DNA of 64,000 nt from Agrobacterium salinitolerans (GCF_002008225.1 NZ_MRDH01000023.1:124001-188000); one strand, 5' to 3'; counted from the stretch's first letter, positions 1 through 8,881 are shown. Translations and numbers: made by a program. The notes: generated from the letters alone by a model not told the origin.

Positions 1-60
1 CTCGGCGGCGGCAAGGATCGCCTGACGCGTCTCTTCTGCCTCGGCCTTGGTTCGGCGCAT
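1..60 (-). CDS. acrR: TetR-family repressor AcrR, N-terminal fragment
   Basis: Only the first 20 codons are inside the window; the gene continues beyond base 1. The translated start (MRRTKAEAEETRQAILAAAE) is the classic opening of a TetR/AcrR DNA-binding domain, just before the helix-turn-helix. It lies downstream of, and on the same strand as, the adaptor and pump genes, giving the order acrA-acrB-acrR that I recall for the self-regulated AcrABR system of A. tumefaciens C58. Its probable target is the palindrome at 4548-4575 in front of acrA. The family and context are convincing, but the ligand-binding part cannot be seen. Confidence 0.8.
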   Translation of the reverse strand, partial: MRRTKAEAEETRQAILAAAE

Positions 61-178
61 GCTGATGCCTCCTTCCAGTCGCGGCACGGCGCTTTCGCAC
101 CGTACCTTGTTTGCAGTGCCGGGCTGTCAGCCAAATGAACGCATTCATGTGACTTTTCGCCCAGCTGTCACACCCGTT

Positions 179-3100
179 TTATTCCGCTGGCGATACGGCG
201 TCAGCAGCAATCTCGCTGCCCTTCTTCCGATCCCCGAAAATCTTCATGACAAAGACGAAGAAGACGGGAACGAAGAAGATCGCGAGGATCGTCGCCGAGA
301 TCATGCCGCCGAGAACCCCGGTACCGATGGCGTTCTGGCTCGCCGCACTGGCACCAGATGCGATCGCCATGGGCAACACACCGAGCGAGAAGGCAAGCGA
401 GGTCATCAGGATCGGCCGGAAGCGCAGATGCGCCGCCTCCACCGTCGCATCATAGGTGGATTTTCCTTCCGCCCGCAAATCCTTGGCGAATTCGATGATC
501 AGGATCGCGTTCTTGGCCGAGAGACCAATGATGGCGACAAGACCCACCAGGAAGTAGACGTCGTTCGGCATGCCGCGCATCATCACCGCCGCCACCGAAC
601 CGATGACCCCGAGCGGCACCACCAGCATGACGGAGAGAGGGATGGACCAGCTTTCGTAAAGCGCGGCCAGCAGCAGGAAGACGAACAGCACGCTAAGGCC
701 GATCAGGGCCGGCGCCTGTGAGCCCGACTGGATTTCCTGCAGCGACTGGCCGGTCCATTCGAAACCGAAACCACCCGGCAGTTCGCGCGCCAGACGCTCC
801 ATTTCGGCAATCGCATCGCCGGAGGAGTAACCCGGTGCGGACTGGCCGCTGATACGGATCGCAGGATAGCCGTTATAACCGACCACCTGCGAGGGGCCGC
901 GCACCCATTCCACCGAAGCGAATGAGCTGACCGGCACCATGCCGCCATTGGCGTTGCGGACGTTGAGGTTCAAAAGATCCTCGGTCTTCATGCGCTGGCC
1001 CAGCTCCGCCTGCACCGTCACACGCTGCATGCGGCCGGCATTGGGGAAGTCGTTGACATAGGACGACCCCATATTAGCCGAGATGGTGGCGTTGATGTCG
1101 CTGAAGGTCACACCGAAGGTATTGGCCTTTTCACGGTCGATGACGAGATTGACCTGCGCCGCATCCGGCATGCCTTCGATGCGAAGACCGGCAAGGATGG
1201 GGCTCTGGCGGGCGGCGGCCATGAGTTGGGCGCCCGCTGCGCTGAGCGCGGTCTGACCGGCACCCGACCTGTCCTGAAGACGGAAGGTGAAGCCGCTCGA
1301 GTTGCCCAGACCCTGAATGGGCGGCGGCGACAAGGCAAAGGACATCGCGTCTGGAAGTCCCCACAGCTTGCCGTTGATCCGGGCGGAGATAGCGGCAGCC
1401 GAATCCTCCGGCCCGCGTTCGCTCCAGTCCTTCAGCGTCGCGAAAGCGAGACCCGCATTCTGGCCGGAGCCGGAGAAGGAGAATCCCGAGATCGCAATGA
1501 CGCGCTCCACCGCCGGCTCTTCCATGAAGATTTTCTCGATCTGCTGGATGGATTGCAGCGTGCGCTCGGTGCTGGCTTCCGCCGGCGCCTGAATATCGAC
1601 GATCAGATAGCCCTGATCCTCGTTGGGCAGGAACGAGCTTGGCAGCTGCATATAGGCCCAGCCGAGACCGGCAAGCAGCGCCGCATAGATGATCATGAAA
1701 CGGCCGGAGCGCTTGATGATGCCCCCCACCGACGAGGAGTATTTGTGCGACGCCTTATCGAAATTGCGGTTGAACCAGCCAAAAAATCCTTTTTTCTCGT
1801 GATGCCCTGCCTTGATCGGCTTCAGGAAAGAAGCACAGAGCGCGGGCGTGAGAGACAGTGCCAGGAAGCCCGAAAACAGGATGGAAACCACCATCGTCAG
1901 ACTGAACTGCTGGTAGATGATGCCAACGGCTCCGGGGAAAAAGGCCATCGGTACGAACACCGCGGTCAGCACCAGCGTGATGCCGATGATGGCGCCCGAA
2001 ATCTGGCCCATGGCCTTGCGGGTCGCCTCCTTCGGCGGCAGATGCTCCTCCGCCATGATGCGCTCAACATTTTCCACGACAACAATAGCGTCGTCCACCA
2101 GAATGCCGATGGCGAGAACCATGGCGAACATGGTGAGCACGTTGATCGAGAACCCCGAGACATACATGACGGCGCAGGTGCCGAGCAGCGCCACGGGCAC
2201 CACCAGTGTCGGAATGATCGTGTAGCGGATGTTCTGCAGGAAGACGAACATCACCACAAAGACGAGGATCATTGCCTCTATCAGCGTGTGAATGACCTTC
2301 TCGATCGAGATCTTGACGAAGGGACTGGTATCATAGGGTATCTCATACTCGATGCCCTGCGGGAAATAACGTGACAACTCCTCCATCGTCGCGCGCACGC
2401 CTTCGGAGGTCTGCATGGCATTTGCCGTCGGCGACAGCTGGACGCCGATGGCCGCACTGGGTTTGCCGTTGAGACGGCTCGAGAAATTGTAGCTCTCGCC
2501 CCCCACTTCGACACGTGCGACATCACGCAGCCGCACCGATGAGCCATCGGGATTGGCGCGCAGCACGATGGAGCCGAATTCCTCGGGCGAGGTCAGCTGG
2601 CCCTGGACGTTGACGGTCGCGGAAATCTGCTGGCCGACGGGGTTCGGCGATGCGCCGATGCGGCCGGCGGCAACCTGCGAGTTCTGCGCCTGAATGGCGT
2701 TGATGACATCGTCCGAGGTCAGGCTGAGGCCCAACATCTTGTCGGGATCCATCCAGATGCGCATGGAGCGCTGGGTGGCGAACAGCTGCGCGCTACCGAC
2801 ACCCGGCACACGGCGCAATTCACCCAGCACGTTGCGGCTGAGATAATCGCCAAGACCGATGGCATCGGTGTTGCCGTCGACGGAGGTCAGCGCCACCATC
2901 ATCAGAAACGATGTGCCGGCCTGTTCCACACGCAGTCCCTGTTGCGTCACAGAGCGCGGCAGACGGGGTTCGACGCGTGCAATGCGGTTTTGGACTTCGA
3001 CCTGGGCTTCACCGATATTGGTGCCGGGCTCGAAGGTCACGTTGATCGAAATACGACCGGAGGATTCCGACGTCGACTCAAAGTAGATGAGACCGGGAAC

Positions 3101-3313
3101 GCCGTTCAGCTCTTCCTCGATGGGCCGGGTAACACTCTGATAGATGTCTTCCGGCGAGGCGCCCGGATAGTTGGTGCCGATCGAAATCTGTGGCGGGGCC
3201 ACATTCGGATATTGCGCAATCGGCAGCATGGGAATGGCGAGCAGGCCCGCCAGCATGATGAAGATGGCGACGACCCAGGCAAAAATGGGCCGATCGATGA
3301 AAAAACGTGCCAT
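179..3313 (-). CDS. acrB: RND multidrug efflux pump, inner-membrane subunit AcrB
   Basis: A 1044-residue hydrophobe/amphiphile efflux-1 family transporter, the usual AcrB/MexB length. It is the proton-driven inner-membrane subunit of a tripartite drug pump. The N-terminus (MARFFIDRPIFAWVVAI) is the typical first transmembrane helix. The TM4 proton-relay segment GILVDDAIVVVENVER, with its adjacent aspartates, is intact at about residues 400-415, and a second block of helices lies near the C-terminus. The ATG at 3313 follows acrA by 12 bases, so the two are co-transcribed. The gene ends in a charged tail near 'GDRKKGSE'. No outer-membrane TolC-type gene is visible here, so the third component must be encoded elsewhere. 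Substrates cannot be read from the sequence. Confidence 0.95.
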   Translation of the reverse strand: MARFFIDRPIFAWVVAIFIMLAGLLAIPMLPIAQYPNVAPPQISIGTNYPGASPEDIYQSVTRPIEEELNGVPGLIYFESTSESSGRISINVTFEPGTNIGEAQVEVQNRIARVEPRLPRSVTQQGLRVEQAGTSFLMMVALTSVDGNTDAIGLGDYLSRNVLGELRRVPGVGSAQLFATQRSMRIWMDPDKMLGLSLTSDDVINAIQAQNSQVAAGRIGASPNPVGQQISATVNVQGQLTSPEEFGSIVLRANPDGSSVRLRDVARVEVGGESYNFSSRLNGKPSAAIGVQLSPTANAMQTSEGVRATMEELSRYFPQGIEYEIPYDTSPFVKISIEKVIHTLIEAMILVFVVMFVFLQNIRYTIIPTLVVPVALLGTCAVMYVSGFSINVLTMFAMVLAIGILVDDAIVVVENVERIMAEEHLPPKEATRKAMGQISGAIIGITLVLTAVFVPMAFFPGAVGIIYQQFSLTMVVSILFSGFLALSLTPALCASFLKPIKAGHHEKKGFFGWFNRNFDKASHKYSSSVGGIIKRSGRFMIIYAALLAGLGWAYMQLPSSFLPNEDQGYLIVDIQAPAEASTERTLQSIQQIEKIFMEEPAVERVIAISGFSFSGSGQNAGLAFATLKDWSERGPEDSAAAISARINGKLWGLPDAMSFALSPPPIQGLGNSSGFTFRLQDRSGAGQTALSAAGAQLMAAARQSPILAGLRIEGMPDAAQVNLVIDREKANTFGVTFSDINATISANMGSSYVNDFPNAGRMQRVTVQAELGQRMKTEDLLNLNVRNANGGMVPVSSFASVEWVRGPSQVVGYNGYPAIRISGQSAPGYSSGDAIAEMERLARELPGGFGFEWTGQSLQEIQSGSQAPALIGLSVLFVFLLLAALYESWSIPLSVMLVVPLGVIGSVAAVMMRGMPNDVYFLVGLVAIIGLSAKNAILIIEFAKDLRAEGKSTYDATVEAAHLRFRPILMTSLAFSLGVLPMAIASGASAASQNAIGTGVLGGMISATILAIFFVPVFFVFVMKIFGDRKKGSEIAADAVSPAE

Positions 3314-3325
3314 GGAAATCGGTCC

Positions 3326-4516
3326 TTATTGCTTTGCGGCCGGGACAGCGCTCTCGCTGCCGGCGGCGGCAGTGACATCGGGCTCCGGCGACCACGGTTC
3401 CGGCTTCACCTTCGCGCCCGGCGCGGTTTTCTGGAAACCTTCGGCAACCACGCGGTCACCATCCTTCAGCCCCTCCGAAATCACCCAGCGATCACCGATG
3501 GAGCGTCCGACGCTCACGCGCCGCTGTTCGACCGTGTCTTCGGCATTCACGACAAGAACGCTTGCCTGCCCGCCCGCGTCGCGCTGCACCGCCTGCTGCG
3601 GCACGGCAAAGGCCGCCTTCTGGATACCCTGCTGGATCTGGACGCGAACATACATGCCCGGCAAAAGATCGCCATTCGGGTTGGGGAATTCGCCGCGCAA
3701 CGTCACCTGGCCGGTGGTTTCATCCACCGCTGCCTCGGAGAACAGCAGGCGGCCAGACACCGGATAACGGCTGCCATCATCAAACAGCAGGTTGACTTCG
3801 GCCTCGTTCTTGCCGGTCATCAGCTGGCCGTCTTGCAGCGCCTTGCGCAGGCGAATGAGATCGGCGGCCGGCTGGGTAAAATCGGCATAAATCGGATCGA
3901 GCTGCTGGATCGTCGCCAGGCTTTCAGAACCGGTCGCGCTGACCAGCGCGCCTTCGGTGATGCGCGCCCGGCCGATGACGCCGCTGATCGGCGCCTTCAC
4001 ATCGGCATATTGCAGATTGAGCCTTGCTTCCGCAACGCCTGCCTCCGCCACCGCCACTTCGGCATCGGCCTGCGCCAGCAAAGCGACGGCATTGTCGAAT
4101 TCCTGCTGAGAGCCGACATTGGAGCGGCGCAGCTGCTGCTGACGGTCGGCGGTCTGCCGCGCCTGCAGTTGCGCAGCCTGCGCCCGGCGCAGCGTGCCTT
4201 CGGCGCTATCGACGCGCACCTGGAAGGGTGCGGGATCGATCCGGTAGAGCACGTCGCCTTCCTTCACCAGCGAGCCCTGCTCGAACACCCGCTCGACGAT
4301 GATGCCGGAAACGCGCGGACGTACTTCGGCAAGCCGCGTCGGCGCGATGCGTCCCGGCAATTCGTTGGTGATGGGCAGTTCTTCCGGCTTCACGGCCACG
4401 ACCTTGACCGCACCGGGCGGCGGGGCGGCGGGCGCGGACGCCTGCTCGTCGCTACACCCGACCAGGACGATGCCTGTCAACAACACCGCTACGATCTGCC
4501 CAAATCTCTTCGCCAT
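3326..4516 (-). CDS. acrA: RND efflux periplasmic adaptor AcrA (lipoprotein)
   Basis: Membrane fusion protein of the HlyD/AcrA family, 396 residues from the chosen start. The frame stays open to 4585, but the ATG at 4516 is preferred: it has a GGAG about 8 bases upstream and gives MAKRFGQIVAVLLTGIVLVGCSDEQ-type N-terminus, a lipoprotein signal with lipobox LVGC. The protein then shows a biotinyl-lipoyl-like segment (PRVSGIIVERVFEQGSLVK), an alanine/glutamine-rich coiled-coil hairpin (about residues 85-145) and beta-barrel domains, as expected for the adaptor linking AcrB to an outer-membrane channel. It is first in the operon, 12 bases before acrB. Transcription is probably controlled through the palindrome overlapping its promoter. 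Confidence 0.94.
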   Translation of the reverse strand: MAKRFGQIVAVLLTGIVLVGCSDEQASAPAAPPPGAVKVVAVKPEELPITNELPGRIAPTRLAEVRPRVSGIIVERVFEQGSLVKEGDVLYRIDPAPFQVRVDSAEGTLRRAQAAQLQARQTADRQQQLRRSNVGSQQEFDNAVALLAQADAEVAVAEAGVAEARLNLQYADVKAPISGVIGRARITEGALVSATGSESLATIQQLDPIYADFTQPAADLIRLRKALQDGQLMTGKNEAEVNLLFDDGSRYPVSGRLLFSEAAVDETTGQVTLRGEFPNPNGDLLPGMYVRVQIQQGIQKAAFAVPQQAVQRDAGGQASVLVVNAEDTVEQRRVSVGRSIGDRWVISEGLKDGDRVVAEGFQKTAPGAKVKPEPWSPEPDVTAAAGSESAVPAAKQ

Positions 4517-4547
4517 ACTGCGCTCCGAATCCATAAAATAAGTCACA

Positions 4548-4585
4548 TTTACATACATACTAATACGTATGTAAAATTTCGGCAA
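4548..4585 (-). promoter_or_regulatory. acrAB promoter with AcrR-type operator palindrome
   Basis: Bases 4548-4575 form an inverted repeat, TTTACATACATACT facing AATACGTATGTAAA, with 12 of 14 positions symmetric. The TACATAC...GTATGTA halves resemble the AcrR operator of enteric acrAB. Reading the minus strand, a -35-like TTGCCG (4585-4580), a 17-base spacer and a -10-like TAGTAT (4562-4557) can be drawn, so the palindrome covers the spacer and -10. A bound TetR-type repressor would block RNA polymerase. The palindrome is observed; the promoter assignment and repressor identity are inferred. Confidence 0.75.
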
Positions 4586-4703
4586 TAGAATTGCTGCAGT
4601 GCAAAAGCGCTCTCACGCGCTTGTGAAGATGTGTGCGACCCTGAAAGAACACCAAGGAAGAGCGGAACCGTGAAATGCGAGGGAGAGTCGGGCCAATTGC
4701 GCC

Positions 4704-4795
4704 GACGTCATCCTCGGGCCTGTCCCGAGGATCTGCCACCGTATCGATTTTATTCGACGTGGTTAGATCCTCGGCACAAGACCGAGGATGACGTT
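4704..4795. repeat. RIME-like intergenic palindromic repeat
   Basis: The element is bounded by inverted copies of ACGTCATCCTCGG and CCGAGGATGACGT. Each end also forms its own hairpin: ATCCTCGGG-CCTGT-CCCGAGGAT at 4710-4732, and a second with 8-base arms at about 4767-4789. A unit of about 90 bases with two palindromes in intergenic sequence fits the rhizobial intergenic mosaic elements (RIME) known from Rhizobium, Sinorhizobium and Agrobacterium. It sits in the roughly 490-base gap between acrA and the diguanylate cyclase. Family membership is by recollection of the core sequence. Confidence 0.7.
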
Positions 4796-4839
4796 GAGGG
4801 AATGCTCACCCTTCATCACCGACTTCAAGAGACTGCAGC

Positions 4840-4864
4840 CTGTCCGGAAATTTAAACCGGACAG
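4840..4864. other. Perfect hairpin, 8-bp stem, AT loop
   Basis: CTGTCCGG and CCGGACAG enclose the loop AAATTTAAA. There is no T-tract on either strand, so it is not a standard intrinsic terminator. It lies about 75 bases after the end of the diguanylate cyclase gene and could mark its 3' end or be a protein-binding palindrome. Confidence 0.35.
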
Positions 4865-4939
4865 CAGTAAGACAAGCGCAGGGATGTCGTCGAGACCATG
4901 CAAACCGTCGCGGAAGACAAGAACTCCCCTCGCCTTTCC

Positions 4940-6445
4940 TTAGAACAGGCGCTTCAGCGAGGAGGCTTCCGGCTGCGGGCCGCCCTTCGTCGTGTCGTTA
5001 TTGTCGGCGGCTCTGTTGCGCAATGCCGCATAATAGGCGTTCTTCTGCTCGTACATATTCATGTCCGCCCGGCGCACCAGCGATTCCATCGTCTCGCCGG
5101 CCTCGCTGGTCGCCAAACCCAGCGAGAGGCTTAGCGGCGCGCTGGAATAGAACTGGTTGTTGATCTTCAGCAGTTCGTAGACGGTTTCCACCATGGCGGC
5201 GGCGACCTGCTTGTCGGCGCCGGGGAGAAGGATGGCGAATTCGTCACCGCCGATGCGCGCGGCATGGTTCGGCGCAGTCACCACACCGTTCAGCACCTCA
5301 CCCACCCGCCGCAGCAACGCGTCGCCGGCATCGTGGCCGAGCTTGTCATTGGCATCCTTCAGGCCGTTGAGATCGATGACGATGGCGGAAACCGGCCTGA
5401 GCGCGCTGCGCTCCAGCCGGTTCAGCTCGTCCGAATAGAAAGCGCGGTTGTGCAGCTTGGTCAGCACATCGTGCTTGCCGAGATACTCGAGGTAGGCTTC
5501 CGCCTTCTTGCGCGCGGTAATATCCGTCAGCGCCACCTGCACCAGCGACCAGTCGTGCTCATGGCCCGGAAAAACGGAAAAATGCAGGAGAACGTGCCGC
5601 TCCGAGCCATCAAGCGCATAATTCACCACCTCGCGATGGTGGGTGAGATTGCCGTTCCAAAGCTCCATCAGCTGTTCCCGGAACGGCTTTTCCATCTCAC
5701 CACGGAAAATATCGCCTAGCCGCTGCAACAGAACCTGCCGGTCCGGCGCGCAGAACAGGTCAAGCGTCGCGCGGTTGACGTCGATGACGCGGATTTCGCT
5801 CATGCATTGCCGCACGAATTCGGGATGCACATCCATGAACACGCGGAAATCGACGATGCCGCGGTCCCTGACCTCCTCGATCAATCGCCGCACCCGGCTG
5901 AAATCTTCCACCCACAGGGAAACGGGTGAGTGTTTGAACATACCTTCGGCATAACGACGGTTGAGAAGCTCCTTGCGGCGGGCTTCCTCCCGCTCCGTCA
6001 CATCCTCGGTGGTCAAAAGCAGCCGCCCGAGTGTTTCTTCGTGGCCGGGAATGACCGCGCCGCGCAGCTGAATATCCAGTCGCTTGCCGCCGATTGAATA
6101 ATTGACCGCGTTGCTGGTGAACTCCGTCTTGCCCGCCCAGAGTTCGGAAAGCTCGTTCACATGGCTTTCCAGCATGTCGTCACGAAAAATCCGGTGCAGA
6201 TTGTCAACGAGATGCGCCTGATCACGGGCCTCGAACAGCTCCAGCGTCCTGGGGTTGACCTTAATCACACGGATTTTCTGCGAACAGGCCGCTACCCTTG
6301 ATAAATCTTCGAGAAGAAACGCCCTGATATCCTCCACGCCCTGAGACCGCCAGATATCGAACTGGCTTTTCACCTCGCTGAAATCTTCTATCCACATCGC
6401 CACGGGCGCAAGATTGAAGATGCTGGTATCGGTCGTCTCACTCAT
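4940..6445 (-). CDS. Diguanylate cyclase with two tandem PAS-like domains
   Basis: 501 residues from the ATG at 6445, which has an AAGAAGAA stretch 8 bases upstream; an alternative TTG at 6502 would add 19 residues. The C-terminal GGDEF domain carries an intact RIGGDEFAILL active site near residue 398, with no RxxD inhibitory site at the expected position, so it should make c-di-GMP. The first roughly 300 residues contain two copies of one sensor module, each with a W-[IV]-EDFS motif, an 'I-R-V-I-x-V-N' strand, an 'ELW-x-G' helix, a 'PGHE' turn and a PAS C-terminal 'T-D/E-[VI]-T' signature. There are no membrane segments, so it is cytoplasmic. It stands alone, with no visible partner gene. 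Confidence 0.88.
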   Translation of the reverse strand: MSETTDTSIFNLAPVAMWIEDFSEVKSQFDIWRSQGVEDIRAFLLEDLSRVAACSQKIRVIKVNPRTLELFEARDQAHLVDNLHRIFRDDMLESHVNELSELWAGKTEFTSNAVNYSIGGKRLDIQLRGAVIPGHEETLGRLLLTTEDVTEREEARRKELLNRRYAEGMFKHSPVSLWVEDFSRVRRLIEEVRDRGIVDFRVFMDVHPEFVRQCMSEIRVIDVNRATLDLFCAPDRQVLLQRLGDIFRGEMEKPFREQLMELWNGNLTHHREVVNYALDGSERHVLLHFSVFPGHEHDWSLVQVALTDITARKKAEAYLEYLGKHDVLTKLHNRAFYSDELNRLERSALRPVSAIVIDLNGLKDANDKLGHDAGDALLRRVGEVLNGVVTAPNHAARIGGDEFAILLPGADKQVAAAMVETVYELLKINNQFYSSAPLSLSLGLATSEAGETMESLVRRADMNMYEQKNAYYAALRNRAADNNDTTKGGPQPEASSLKRLF

Positions 6446-6613
6446 GCGGGCATTCTTCTTGAGGTAAATGCGGATGAAGGCCGAAAGGGTGCGGGGCAGC
6501 AATGGCCGCCCGCATCTCCGGATTTATTAGGGATATTCGATTTAACGCAAGCATTTATCGCGCAAACCGTCAGATTGGGCGATAATTCCTGAGCTTTGTG
6601 ACTATGATGCCCG

Positions 6614-7438
6614 TTACCAGAGCTTCACGTGGCGGTTCACATCCTTGTAGAGCAGGTAACGGAACCGGCCCGGTCCACCCGCATAACAGGCCTGCGGGCA
6701 ATAGGCGCGCAGCCACATGAAGTCACCCGCCTCAACTTCTACCCAGTCCTCGTTCAGCCGGTAGACGGCCTTGCCTTCTAGGACATAAAGACCATGTTCC
6801 ATCACATGGGTTTCCATGAAGGGAATGGTCGCGCCCGGCTCGAAGGTAACGATGTTGAGATGCATATCATAGCGCACATCTTCCGGATCGATGAAACGGG
6901 TCGTTGCCCATTTGCCTTCCGTGTCAGGCATGGCCGACAGGGCGACCTCGTCTTCATGCGAAAAGATCGCCGGCGGCAGCTCCAGCCCGTCAACCGCCTG
7001 AAACGCCTTGCGGACCCAATGGAACTTGACCGGCGCCTTGCCCGAATTGCGAAGCCGCCAGCGGGAACCGGCAGGCAGGAAGGCGAATGAACCCTCCCGC
7101 AGCGCGTGCTGCACGCCCTCGAATTCCACGGTCATTTCGCCGTCAACGACGAAGATCGCGGCTTCAGCCCGCGCGTCCGGTTCCGGCCGCTCACTGCCGC
7201 CGCCCGGCTGCACCTCGACGATATATTGCGCGAAGGTTTCGGAAAAACCCGTCATCGGCCGGGCGATGATCCACGCGCGAGTGCCGGTCCAGTGCGGCAG
7301 AACGCTTGTTACGATATCGGACATGACGGTTTTGGGAATGACCGCATAGGCGGTCTTGAACACCGCCTTGCTCGACAGAAGTTCCGTCTGTCCCGGCAGA
7401 CCACCCATATCCGAATAATATCTCTTCATTTCAGCCAT
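6614..7438 (-). CDS. allE: (S)-ureidoglycine aminohydrolase (bicupin)
   Basis: About 274 residues with two cupin halves, matching the YlbA/AllE family that releases ammonia from (S)-ureidoglycine to give (S)-ureidoglycolate in allantoin breakdown. The C-terminal cupin shows the metal-site pattern E-T-H-V-M-E-H-G-L-Y-V-L-E-G-K and an invariant-looking 'W-x-R-A-Y-C-P-Q-A-C-Y-A-G-G' block; the N-terminal half has the paired 'F-V-V-D-G-E' strand but fewer ligands. The ATG at 7438 is chosen; a TTG at 7450 or ATG at 7429 are alternatives and the Shine-Dalgarno signal is weak for all three. Other ureide genes are not adjacent, so it probably works with enzymes encoded elsewhere. Confidence 0.83.
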   Translation of the reverse strand: MAEMKRYYSDMGGLPGQTELLSSKAVFKTAYAVIPKTVMSDIVTSVLPHWTGTRAWIIARPMTGFSETFAQYIVEVQPGGGSERPEPDARAEAAIFVVDGEMTVEFEGVQHALREGSFAFLPAGSRWRLRNSGKAPVKFHWVRKAFQAVDGLELPPAIFSHEDEVALSAMPDTEGKWATTRFIDPEDVRYDMHLNIVTFEPGATIPFMETHVMEHGLYVLEGKAVYRLNEDWVEVEAGDFMWLRAYCPQACYAGGPGRFRYLLYKDVNRHVKLW

Positions 7439-7530
7439 TCCATTCAGCAACGCATTCGGCGCGGATTCTTAAGGCCGCGCCGGCGTTTAATCAAATAGTT
7501 ATTGGCAAACAGAGATCGGTCCGAAGGACA

Positions 7531-8577
7531 TCACACCTTCTTCCGCATTGTCGCGTAGACGATATTGTGGTTCTCACCGAAAAACACCTCCGCCTCGATG
7601 CTCGCAGGATCGGCGCTGGCATTGACGATTCGCCACATATCCGCCTTGGAGCGCAACAGCAGCGCCCAGTTCATGAAGGTTTCCATGTAACCGTCGACGA
7701 CGATGTCTTCCGAGAAATTGGCGAAGAGGAACATGCCGCCGGGTTTCAGCATCTCCATGCAGCGCCGCGTGAGTTTGATCGCCACGCGGTCGTTCAGATA
7801 ATCGTAAAGACCGGCCGCATAGATCAGGTCGAAAGTGCCTAGTTCCTGCGTGCGCAGCACGATATCACGCACGGAACCATCGATCGCCTCAATGCAGCTG
7901 CCGTTGAAATCACGGGCGACGGAACCGACGCTCAAGGGATCCTGATCGAGCGCCACCCAGCGCTTGATCCGGCCCTCTTTCAGCGCCACGGAGGCATCCG
8001 CCTCGCGCAGATGGCCGGAAGCGATGGTGAGGATTTCCGTCTCATCGCCATGCCGGGCTGCGGCCTCGTCAACGAACCGCGTCAGCAAATCGCGCCGCTC
8101 GCGCACGGCGACCGAGGAACTGGCGTCCTTCGTGTAGTCGTAAAGGGCCGCACCGAGCGGCGTGGCCTTTTTCACCAGTTCCGCAACGCTGTCGTGGCCA
8201 TAAATGAAATCCAGCAACTGCGCGTCGCCCGAATAGCCACGCGGCTTTTCGAAGGACCAACGCGTGAACGGGTCTTCCAGAAAACGGTGCGAAACGGGGT
8301 GATTCTGTACCAGCGGTATCAGTTCAGCCCACACGCTGGAGTGGAGCTTATCACGCAGGAGATGAAGTGCACCTGCTATTCTATGTATTATCTCACGTGC
8401 TGAAACACGATTGTCGAATTGCTGTTGTGCCAATTCGAGAATGAGCGCCACCTCTGCTTTCGCAACTGCGAACTGCTCATCGAATGTTTCCGTTCTGCGC
8501 GCAAAAATCTCCTTTGCGACAGTATCCGGGGTGATCAGACTTGCCCCGTCAAGATTTTTTTTCTTTACCCGCACCAC
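7531..8577 (-). CDS. Class I SAM-dependent methyltransferase, unknown substrate
   Basis: A 348-residue protein from a GTG at 8577. This start has GGAGG 5 bases upstream; a GTG at 8574 is also possible. The N-terminal third is helical and holds 'FLEDPFTRWSFEKPRGYSGD'. The C-terminal half is a Rossmann methyltransferase: 'ILTIASGHLREAD' (motif I, with the usual GxGxG replaced by ASGHLRE), 'VALDQDP' (acidic end of strand 2), 'IYAAGLYDYLND', and 'MLKPGGMFLFANF'. I recall relatives annotated as fatty-acid methyl-ester quorum-signal synthases, but that name is not established for this protein. A CtrA-type box lies directly upstream of the start. Confidence 0.7.
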   Translation of the reverse strand: MVRVKKKNLDGASLITPDTVAKEIFARRTETFDEQFAVAKAEVALILELAQQQFDNRVSAREIIHRIAGALHLLRDKLHSSVWAELIPLVQNHPVSHRFLEDPFTRWSFEKPRGYSGDAQLLDFIYGHDSVAELVKKATPLGAALYDYTKDASSSVAVRERRDLLTRFVDEAAARHGDETEILTIASGHLREADASVALKEGRIKRWVALDQDPLSVGSVARDFNGSCIEAIDGSVRDIVLRTQELGTFDLIYAAGLYDYLNDRVAIKLTRRCMEMLKPGGMFLFANFSEDIVVDGYMETFMNWALLLRSKADMWRIVNASADPASIEAEVFFGENHNIVYATMRKKV

Positions 8578-8591
8578 TTCAGCCTCCAGTA

Positions 8592-8607
8592 TTAACACAT
8601 TGTTAAC
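8592..8607. promoter_or_regulatory. CtrA box (TTAA-N7-TTAAC)
   Basis: TTAACACATTGTTAAC matches the alphaproteobacterial CtrA consensus TTAA-N7-TTAAC exactly and is also a near-perfect palindrome. It ends 15 bases before the preferred methyltransferase start at 8577 and about 275 bases before the divergent GGDEF-EAL gene. Its closeness to the methyltransferase start would suit repression, or a very short leader. A nearly identical site occurs at 21446-21461. Confidence 0.7.
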
Positions 8608-8881
8608 TATACGTTTCTGGGAGGCGGATGGCCACTCGCTTTCGATTTTTGAGCGGTGTAGGGATACATTAGTAAATTAGCGTATTTTTTTGGTCACACT
8701 CGTGAGGACGGGAGAAAGCAGATACGCGATTTAGTGAAACTTAATGTTGCGAACGTATAATGCGTTCTTCCTTTCCATGTTCTCCGCACGCATCGGCAGA
8801 GATCGACGGGAACCCGCAACGGGTGCGGAAGCACACGGAAAAGTGGAATAAGCAGTTACTTAATAAAGTATACGCAACACT

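Noticed and set aside
2942-4588. 548-codon open frame on the plus strand opposite acrA/acrB
   Set aside because: It is antisense to two certain genes and its translation is His/Arg/Gly/Asp-rich with no domain pattern, the usual effect of GC-rich codon bias.
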